A stretch of DNA of 64,000 nt from Lingula anatina (Eukaryota > Brachiopoda > Lingulata > Lingulida > Lingulidae). Position 1 is the stretch's first letter, and every line of letters starts with the position of its first letter. Shown here in pieces: positions 1 to 10,621 of the stretch. The translations under genes were made by a program, and so were the position numbers. Below the pieces are notes generated by a model that worked only from the letters and a program-made list of their open reading frames with translations, made no database searches and had not been told where the DNA came from. The stretch spans positions 11,395-75,394 of the forward strand of contig NW_019774280.1 in NCBI RefSeq assembly GCF_001039355.2, in the 5' to 3' direction.

Positions 1-21
1 TGTTTCACATCTGTCAGAAAA

Positions 22-395
22 TGTCCCGTCAGGGACAGAAAATGTCCCGTCAGAGACAATGATAAAATGTGGCAATAAATTCACTGTAAATTGTTTTAAG
101 TTTGTAATTTTTAGCTATAATCATTACTTATCATTATTTAAAAGAGGATTTTAAGTTTCATTTATACAACCTACCAGATGTGGAAAATATGAAAACTTTT
201 CGAAGTCAAATGTCTCTGACGGGACACACCACTCCTTGTGCTAAATAATTTTTTACTCAAAATAAGTGATATGTGGCAGTTTTCTATGTTAAACTATTAC
301 TTCTGATTAGTTTAACATATTTGGTTGATAAAAACTTGAAAAAACAACCTAATATCTGACTCAGGCCAATATGACTATGTGTCCCGTCAGAGACA
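22..395. repeat. Four copies of a 16-bp semi-palindromic motif
   Basis: TGTCCCGTCAGRGACA occurs on the + strand at 22-37, 43-58 and 380-395, and inverted at 211-226. The copy at 22-37 has perfect 6-bp self-complementary arms (TGTCCC/GGGACA) around GTCA. The inverted pair 43-58/211-226 encloses 152 AT-rich bases, as a short non-autonomous element with terminal inverted repeats would. The stretch lies in the PSMD3 intron upstream of the first visible exon. Confidence 0.6.
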
Positions 396-647
396 ATTTT
401 TTTTTTCATTTTTGTTTCCTAGTGGCTCACAGAAAAAGTACTGGGAGTATATCAATGAAACTTACATTATCTGAAAATTTGATTTGTTTTCTACAAAAAT
501 GTAAAAATTTTAAATTTCAATGAAACAAAAAAAATTTGACACCCATGGCACCGTTACCGTGTTTTGACCCTGTAGTTGGTTTATAAGGCAGTGTCAAATC
601 TGCATCATTTGCCCCTTAATGAAAGTTGATGTTTTTGTTCCCTGCAG

Positions 648-838
648 ATATCAGAGAGCATATCAGGCACATTGACAAGGCGGTGTCAACCAAGGAGCCT
701 CGCTATGTCATGCGTGTGGTGCGGGCCCTGGTGACAACAAGAAGAAAACTAAATCATAATGTGCTTAGGAAGGCCATCACAGGCTGCTACCCTGCTGCCT
801 CTGAGGCCAAGGCTGATCTGCTGTCTTTTCTGGATGAG
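648..838 (+). CDS. PSMD3: PSMD3 coding exon a (first in window)
   Basis: It follows acceptor ttccctgcag and ends at GATGAG|gtatgt. The exon starts two bases inside a codon, so the preceding exon, outside the window, supplies one base. It reads [20 protein letters not shown] through LLSFLDE, matching the N-terminal helical repeats of PSMD3. The ATG at 629 belongs to the intron and is not the start. Confidence 0.92.
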
Positions 839-3800
839 GTATGTCACTACATTTATAATCATTATATTATAGTCACATATTTGGTCTTATAAATATTGTA
901 ATATCTAGTTTTTCTTGATCCTATTTTTCCTTGGCCAAGGTAATGTTTTTTTTCTTTTGGTTGAAACAATGAAACACTAGAAAAGCACTGAGAGAGCACA
1001 GATCTCCACCAAGGCAGATCAATTCTCATTATTTAATAATTAACAAATGGATCACCACCCAAACCTAATCCATTTTAAGTCACCTCATTTTTGGCCTGAT
1101 CTAAAACTAATACCAAAATATGACCATAGCTTTTTGACTTAATGCAGGACCAGCAGATTTCTTGCAGTGCAGGTCTTTCTGACTATCAGTACCTCAAAAT
1201 TTTCCTCCTTGACTGAATAATTTGTTTTATCTTTCAGGCCACTCTTTTTTATTTAAAATCCAATAACTTTTTTTATCTTTCAGGCCATGGACACAGACAG
1301 TGGCACTGCCAGTCCCTTCAGACTGAGGTCAGCCAGGAGTCCACTGGTACAACTCCTCCCTGAAGTGGACATCTACCTACACCTCCTGGTCACCATACAT
1401 CTGATAGATACCAAGAAATATGATAAAGTATGTTATACCTGATGTATATAAGACTTTGCCTGTTTCTTCCCTCATTAAATGATAAAAATCCCATATTGCT
1501 AGTTAAGAATTTCTGACCTGGCTCATTAAAAGTGATGCTGATTAATATTTTGTTGATTTTTTGCCAGTTTTGGTAAATGTTGAGATATATTGATCACTGT
1601 TAAAGAGGAAATTGGGTCTAACACTGCAAGGAACAAAAATAAATATGTAATAAACTAGTTTTACCGATTTTGTTTTCATATCTACAATCTTATCTGCAAA
1701 TACAGACTTTATTTTTTTATTATTATTATTTATTTACTTATTATGTCCAGGCTGTCAAATGTTCCGACTTGTTGATGAAGAAACTCCTGAACCAGAACAG
1801 AAGGACACTGGATCTGCTGGGTGCCAAGTCATATTTCTATTACTCCAGAGCATATGAACTCACCAATCAGCTAGAGAGGATTAGAAGGTGAGGGGATGGG
1901 GCTGCTTTTGTGAGTGACATGGAGGAGGGGTCTTTTCACTGTCAGTGAACACGTAACTGAACCCACTGGGGCACATTCTGTTCTTAGAGTAGAGATATGA
2001 GCCAGGAATGTGAATAAGTCCGAACTGTGAACTCGTACTGTCATAATATTGTTTGTTTTCAATGGTGATCTATTTATGGAAGAGCTTTTGGCTTCTCCAT
2101 CTACAAACATTTTTTATACTTGTTTTACTATTTAAAAAAGTAGTGTGCTGCGTTAGATGCAACACCTTGAAGAGCAAGAAGAGCTCTCAGCAAGCCTGCA
2201 TTTCTACATGCCCAATGATCCACTTTAGGTTCATTTTCATGCCCAATTATATCAAGTGTGAATAGACCTTAAAATCAACTTATTTTATTATTATTTTTTT
2301 TTACAAAATGTATTTATATCTAGTTCGTTTGATTTCCAGTTTTCTCCATCAGCGCTTGAGAACGGCCACCCTGCGAGGAGACCATGAGGGTCAGGCCACT
2401 CTGCAGAACCTGTTGTTGAGGAACTATCTCCACTGTAATTTGTACGACCAGGCAGATAAACTGGTCTCCAAATCCACCTTTCCAGAGAGTGCTTCTAATA
2501 ACGAGTGGGCTAGATATCTGTATTACTTAGGTAAGAGTCTATTGAATGAAAAGCTGGATTTGGTGTGTCCCTTACCACATTGTGTTATTTTTAGACAAAG
2601 TACGCATTTAATATACCAAATCAATGAGAATTTGATTAAAATGAAAGATAATTCTGATAAATTGAAAAAAGAAAAGGGGCTCATTGATGTTTATATTGCA
2701 GGGCAATTTAATAACTAGCTTTAGTCTGAACTGTGCCTTAAAACTTATTTGAAGTCAATATCTCACTAAACAAGTCTGCTTTGAGTGTAGCTATCAGTAA
2801 ATAGTGGCAAAGCTAATATTAGATTTTTTATTTTATCCAACTTGTTTTGCATTGCATTATATTGTGTTGTACGCATTTTGTTGTAGTGTATTGTACATAT
2901 TGTATTTTATTTTATTGTACTGTATAGTAGCTTCAGGAAAATCAGCCTGTGTTATAAAACCAGTGCTAAATATCTAAGAGACAGTTGTGTTGTTTTCAGG
3001 TCGTATCAAGGCGCTGCAGTTGGAATACTCCGAGGCCCACAAGAACCTCCTCCAGGCTATCAGGAAGGCTCCCCAGCATGCAGCTGTAGGGTTCAAACAA
3101 ACCGTGAGTATTTCACCACTACTGGGCACATTGTCTGAGAGGAGGTGAATTAGGTTCAGGGCACATGGACCAGGTTCGCAACACATGCCTGGTTTGTGAA
3201 GAACCAATAAACTGCCTGTTTCAGGAATGAAAATAGAGTGTTTTAACAATTAGTACGATCCTTTTATAATAATGTTCTTCTTGATTTTACTAAGGAAATT
3301 TTTACTCTTAGGGTACCACTGTGTGAGTTTTACATTTTATATTTTCAGACCTTCTGAGGCTTCTATCTAAAAATCAAATCTGTGTGTTATGTTCACTCTT
3401 ACAGTTTTCTTCCCCCAGGTTCATAAATTCCTAGTGACTGTGGAACTGCTGCTAGGAGACATTCCTGATAGATCTACATTTAGGCACAAAGAACTCAAGA
3501 AGTCACTGGCACCGTACTTTCAACTCACTCAAGGTAAAGAGTCAACTTGTCAGGCAGTACTTTGATGTTTTAGAAATGGATTTTCAGTTATTAAATATCC
3601 AAAACTCTGTTCAGTGGTAAATAATCAGTTGTCATCGAAACAACCGATGTGTAAAAGAAAACAGTGTGAATATAAGATAAGATAATAATTTATTGTCATA
3701 TCTTTACAGATATAAAATGAAAATTAATGTGATCTGCTGATAAAATAATATAGTAAATTTTATTCTGTATAGTTTGCTCCCTGCCTTTTAAGCCAGCAAT

Positions 3801-6800
3801 TTCTCTTTTAAAAAATTTGGAAAATTCATTGTAAGTTCAAGCAGTGTTTTGTTTTGTTCCCGTGACTAAACCAATCACCCTTTCTGTTACAGCTGTGAGG
3901 ACAGGGAACCTTGCTAAGTTCAACCAGGTCCTGCAGGAGTATGGGGCCAAATTCCAGGCCGAGGGAACGTACACCTTGATCATCCGCCTGCGACACAATG
4001 TCATCAAAACTGGAGTCAGGAGCATTAATGTGTCGTACTCTCGCATTTCCCTGACGGACATCGCACAGAAACTTCAGATGGACAGCCCTGAGGATGCGGA
4101 GTACATTGTGGCAAAGGTGATTGATTGATTTTGTTTGTTTGTTGTAGAGACTGAATTTGGTCAGGAACTTTGAGCAAGATGGGGCTTCAAACCTCACATA
4201 CGTTTGAAGGATTCAGGTTTTAAATTTGCCTGATATTTGCCTTCTATGATTAGGCTATTTTAAATTTGACTGCAGATTTGACAATGTATCTTACACCCCA
4301 TTTCCATAGATTTTAAGATCGATCTATCCCTGTGGGGAGTCTCACTAGATTACTGTCAGCTTGGCCGGCTTAAGCGTCTGTCCCGCCTACTAAAAGCTGT
4401 AAGGGGTCATTAACTATGGTGTCCGCTCGGCTGACTGCAATTTAGCCTGAACCCCCAGTGAGTTAGGTCGATCTAAATCTCTGGGAAAGCACCCTTATTC
4501 AGAGTTGGTATATGTTCTCATGTGACATTTGTCTCCAGTATGCACGGGTGTATGGAATGTATGCCAGGAGCTGTTTCATAAAATATATGCCAGAGCTGCT
4601 TTATCTTTCTGTTTCTGCTGACCAGAATGTACTGTTTTATCATCTAATACTATACATGAAGCTGTAAACTGACCATGAGAAATAGATTTAAAATTTTCGG
4701 GTTTTTTTGCACATTGTTCACGGATAACTTTGTTTTACAAATTGTCTTCAAGTTCAGTTTGGTTGTTATTGGTTTGCTTCTTCTCCAGGCTATTCGTGAT
4801 GGTGTAATTGAAGCTACGATAGACCACGATAAAGGCTACGTCCAGTCTAAAGAGAACATTGACATTTACAGTACGAGCGAGCCCATGATGGCCTTTCATC
4901 AGAGGATTGCCTTCTGTTTAGACATACACAATAATTCTGTCAAGGTAAAAAAACATCTTGAGTTGAGAAAGTCTGTCTTGAAAATAAATTAAAAGAATTT
5001 TTTCAAACACCTAACATGAAGTTAGATTTCCAGTTAACAATAATTTTGTTAAATGATAGCTTATTTAGCCAGACTTGGGGATTAAATGTCATTGCAATCA
5101 AAGAACAAGTAAAAATAACTGAACATTGTATTATATATCAAAAGATTGTGTTATATATTTCCATCATTTGTTATCCAAATTCCTAACTCAGGAATGATTT
5201 CTTAAAATTTGTCTTTAAGCATTGTAATGATATAGGATAGATTGCTTTTTTCCCAGCTGATTACCAGGTGTTTTCCTGGTTTTGACATGTACAATGTGCT
5301 GGGCATAGAATTGATGTCCGACTTTGTCATTGTGTTAGTTGAGACAGATTTTCTCACCATTGCTTTCTGTTGTATTTCTTATTTCAAGGCCATGCGCTTT
5401 CCACCAAAGTCTTATAACAAGGACCTTGAATCTGCAGAGGTAAGATGGAAATCTATTTTTCTCACAATTTTTATATGATGCAAGTTTGAGGTGGGTGAGA
5501 GAGAGAGAGAGAGATTACCATGTAGTAGATATATTTATTTTATTGACTGACTTGCACTGGTTAAGGCACTGGTTTATTCTTGGTTCAAATGTTGATGAAT
5601 TCCACTATAGATATAAGGTTCACTAAATGGTGCAGAAAGATCTGCATGATCATTGTTGTATGAGATAAGGATGTTTTGTATATTTCACATGCAAGGACAG
5701 TGAAGTGGAGAAATGAAATAAAATCAAGGAGACTAGGAATAGGCCTTTTTCTGTCTTGGTATGGATCCATACTGGAAGGCAGCAATTTCAATTTTTTATT
5801 TCTGATTTAATGTTACCCCTGTTGAGCCATGTATGGTTTTAGCTTCTGTCTTCAGCAACTGATTTTATGTTACAATGAGTCAGCAAAAATCAGAGGAAAA
5901 GGAAGAAAAAAATCAAAATCAAAGTTCGACATGGCGTAGACTGTCATGTGATCAATGTCCTTTGGTGAAGGCTTGAGACTTCAAGTCACATTCAAAGATG
6001 TGATTAGTTGATTAAGAAACTTTTTTGTACCCCAAAAAAAGTTATTGGATGGAGGTGCAGTTTTGCAGCTTTCACAATGGGAAAAAAATAAGATATGAAA
6101 TTTTATATCACTGATTTGAGATTTTTTTTCCTTCTTTGGACCACCCAAAGCAATGTCCACCCCTATAGTGTATTAGAACTTGCTCTGAGGTTGTTAAGCA
6201 CCCAGAAGTGAATTATTCAGCTCTTACTCACCTTCGCCTCCATGTGAATTTGGCAACGATCTACATCATACATGATTCAACCCGCCTTGTCGTGACAGTG
6301 GGAAAACCTGTGCACTGTACACCCCATCAAATATTCACACACAACTGTTGCCACATGGAGCGCTGGATCCGGTGATCTGTCCCCATCCATGTTCAGGGCC
6401 CTGTGTAAGGTAGAGGTGAGGGTGACGATGTATGGCTGTGACAGTCAGGTGACTTATACATAATGAAGGGCCTCTGATTAGTTGGGCTGAGTCAGCGTTG
6501 TGTATACTGGTGGTTTGTCTTACGTGTAGATTCTGTGCTGTTTGATGATGGGAACAGAGTTAGGGAAGAGAAGTGATTACATAGAGGGAACAGCTCTATC
6601 CATGCACTGCACAAAGCATTTTGTTCTACTTACAATGTTTTTACCTCGACTGATTTTAAAGTGATAATTGTCAAGTGGAGGCCATTCTTGGAAACCAGGT
6701 AGCTGTGCTATCTAAATATGGCTAAGGTCAAGGTCATGGACAATATGGCATCTCCCAGCATTTCAAATAGCTCACAACATGATTTTTTTTTTAATTGATT

Positions 6801-8694
6801 TTTTAATGCCTAAATGTTTTGCTACCACAGAGGCATAATCTGTCTTATAATGATTACTACACTTCAAATGATATGGTCAGTTTTAAGATATTACTTGCCT
6901 TTAGGTTTCTTCAAAGGATGCACAGTAACAAAGTTATGGGGTTTATGGTGTTGGAATGTAATGGCTTTCACACTTGTGAAATGCACCAGTTAACCACACC
7001 CTTCCCAGTGCTTGATAATAAATGTAAAAATAGTAAAAATCAGCAGAAACAAGATTTCTTACTCTTTTTTCAAGGCTCACCTTGAAAATAGAAGATTAAA
7101 GATCTGAACCAGGGGTCAGGTTTGAAATCTACACATAAAACTTCTAATTTCCCTATTTATATACTGCAGCCGTTTTCGGTATTGGTAAGTGCTATATGGC
7201 GTTTAAAAGTGATTGATTTTTTTTTATTGAAACCCCCATTTTGCTCTTTTTGTTAGCAGAATTGAATCTACTTTTTTATATGAGGAGAATAAATTTACAC
7301 AAGTTGGGTCTTTCATCCCGGCAAAACCCTCTCCCCTCCTTCACACATACGTGCACACACTGCTTTCCCCCAAACTTGGCTCTGTCTTAATGATCTTAAT
7401 CATTATAACCTTCAGTGTAGTGCTGTGTGTCAAGTTCACCCTGTCGCTGTGTGTGTATATAGAGCACCTCCACTATGAGATCTGTCATACATATGGGCTG
7501 TGTGTACATAAAACCCAGAGATGCTTTTTCTTTTATCCTCGCTTGTTCATATAATGGTAGTAACTTAATCTTTATTGAAACCCATTGAATAATTGATTAT
7601 GTCATCACCTGTGCAAACTCAATCTGCTGGTTACTGAGATTGCTGTTTCTGTTCTATAACAGAGAATAAAGGACAAGCCTTTTTCAATAGGAGGTAGAAT
7701 ACCCCAAGTCGTCCATTATCTTTTTTGCAAATTGTCACAATACGCGACCTGATACTATACGGGTTCGTGATTTGGATTATTTAAAAGAGACATTTTGAAG
7801 TTTGCATTATTAATTCCTGTCTCTGTCCAGTTTTAGAAGGTGTATTGTAGATTTCTTTGAGAAAAAGAAAAGTAAGTTAAAACAAGCAGGGGAAATGGTG
7901 TGGCATCTTTGCAGCAAATGCCTACAGTCTTGAACTTTGAAGTATTTGGCCACATTCATCCTTATTTTGTGTTATTCAGTCAACTAGAATTGTCACCTTG
8001 GTCTCATGTGCTCAGTCAGGGACACTGTGTACGCGGTGCAGGTTCCGCTCCAAGTCTTATCTTATACCCCGTTCACACTGCAGTCATTTAACCGGTTAAA
8101 TAGCGAATTAGGTCAAGATTCGAATTATTGCGGTAGTCTGAACGCATGAGGATTTTTGTAAACCGGTTTCCAAAAATCCTACTAGCGAGCTGGATTCTCT
8201 CCAGCGATTCGGTTACTTTACCGGAAGGGCCACCTGTTTAGATTGCACTGCGCATGCACTAGCAAATCTCGCGGGAAAGAAAAGCAACATGCCAGGTCAG
8301 TGGACCCACACTCTCCATCGAAACCCAGCTATTCTCCTTCTTGTATCCGTCAAATTCTTCCAGATCTTACTTAAATCTTCCTTTTGACGACTTTGGGTTA
8401 AATTTGATGTTCCAAAAACAAACACACGAGAAAAAAACTGAGTGCGAGAAGAGCAATGATTGGCGAGATATTTTTGTTTTCATGGATTCTGCGCATGCGC
8501 GATTCTTCAAACCGGAACCTCCACCTGAATTTTCAGTGCACGATTCGGTTTCCCTTTGCTGTGTGTGGCCAGACAACCGAATCGGATTTTTCACCCGTAA
8601 TTCGCATTGCAAAAATTCGGATATTTCAGATTGTAGTGTGAACGGGGTATTACACACCACCAGAAAGACTCCTTAAAACAAAGATCTTTATTCT

Positions 8695-8742
<48 letters not shown>

Positions 8743-9610
8743 ATAGTCAAGTTCCCCCCCCCTTTTTTTTTCTGTCATAAATCAGCCATTTTTATGTTGA
8801 AATTAATTGACTTTTAAAAAAATCACCATGTCAGTTTTTATACAGAACAAACCAATGAAAATTTCAGAAATGTTGTGTACTGTGAACATAACTGTTTGTT
8901 CACACTTAGACCATACTGGACTGGAAATTGGATGCAAAGATGTGGTTCTTAGTATGGATTCCAGTCTTAAGAGGTCCTCTTGTGAACAGTCTTTATGTTA
9001 GCACTGTAAAAAGCCAGGGAAAACATGAAAGCATTGCTGAAGGCAACCCCTCTATGCTGTGTTGTAGCATTTTTATGGGTGACTAAACTCACAAAGCTTT
9101 GGGGCAGGGAAGAGGCCTGAATAGGGAGAAATATTCATAATTCTTCAGGAGAGAAGTCCATGAAAAAAATTGAAAATAAGAGCTGATGACTTGCATTATT
9201 ATCATGAGCTGTTTTCAGCAGTCAGAGACATAGTAAGATATTTTTCTTGGCATGGTCTTTTGTCATGCATTTGAAAGTTACTTATATCAATAAGGAATCG
9301 CCAGGTGGAATTTTAAATTTACAGTTTCCTATCATGACAGTATGCTAGAGACTACTGTTAGCAATATATTTTTCTCCACAGAGACTTGCTTTGCACAGAA
9401 ACACAAACAGAATGGATTTTACCATGATGACACTGTATACAATTCCTGTTAAAATTACCCTTGGTCCAGTTCTTTTTTTTTTTTTTTCTGGAGACAAAAT
9501 CACAAAAAAGTCGAAACTGTTTTTGGTTTTTAGACTTATAGCCTTCTGCTATAACGCTGACTAAAGTGCATTTCTCAAAGTATTTGAAAGGACTTTTTTT
9601 AATTTTTTTT

Positions 9611-9645
<35 letters not shown>

Positions 9646-10576
9646 ATCACTTAAGCATATCACAGCAAATACCAATAATGTTGAAGGTTTTTTTACCCTC
9701 AGTGGGACAGCAGCTCGTTTAGGTGTGTCAAATACATTGAATGTCAGCTCAAAGGGATGACAGAATTTGAAAAAAATAATCACTAAAACACATGTTAACT
9801 TAAGGACTCTTAAAAGTACCCAGAATGGTGGATCAAGGGTTGGGTTAAAATGGGGGGAAAATACCATTTACCCTAAGAAAATCATGAGTTTTTTCTTCTT
9901 TTGTTTACCCTTAAACCAATCAAGAGCCCTATGGCTAATATTGTAAAGTTGGCTTAGATAGTCAGCTAACTGATCTGAGCAGTCTTAGCTTAAGATTCTA
10001 AGAATTTCTTGTGAACCAGTCCCCAGAAGAGCCTCACTAGCTAAATGCCTATGTGGCATCCAGCCTTCCCCCCTAGTGCTGCAGCTGTGCCCCCCAGCCA
10101 CAGAGAGTCGTGTCACTCCACTGCACCATGCTTTAACCCAGAAGGAAATGGGGAAGGTTTTTATCAGAGGAGAGGGGGCGAAAGGTTAAACGCTGAGCTG
10201 GTGTGAACTGTCACCTGCCCGAGGCAGGGAGAAACAGAGGGGAAGAAAAATGCTAAAATTTTATAATCGAAAGTTCAACCTGTAGTGCAGGTGTTGTGTG
10301 GGGATGGGAGATTTGTAAAGTGTTAAAAAAATGGACAGACAGAGTGTCTTCTGCTAATACTATGCATAACCCTCCTTAACTACCTGCCTGTCTGGCCAGG
10401 CACCTACTCCTCTGTAATTAACTTTTATTGTGTCCATGTCACTGACATAAGTGGCCATGGCACAACTGCAGTTAAGAAAATTATATTTGAGAATAAAGTT
10501 GAAAAAATAACAAATAAAAACTAATATAGAACTATGATAAGAGCATATATACACCAATCATGTTTAAAGTCTTGAT

Positions 10577-10621
<45 letters not shown>

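Noticed and set aside
1222-1241. An upstream 3' splice site copy (tatctttcag|gcca) before PSMD3 exon b
   Set aside because: It duplicates the real acceptor 46 bp further on, but use of it would shift the frame of a highly conserved protein; treated as a decoy.
8341-8676. Overlapping open frames on both strands at the right half of the 8-kb MITE
   Set aside because: They lie within the inverted-repeat element, run across its end and resemble no transposase.
9358-9867. 169-codon minus-strand open frame
   Set aside because: It runs through poly-A/T tracts giving long Lys runs and has no recognisable domain; an artefact of low complexity.
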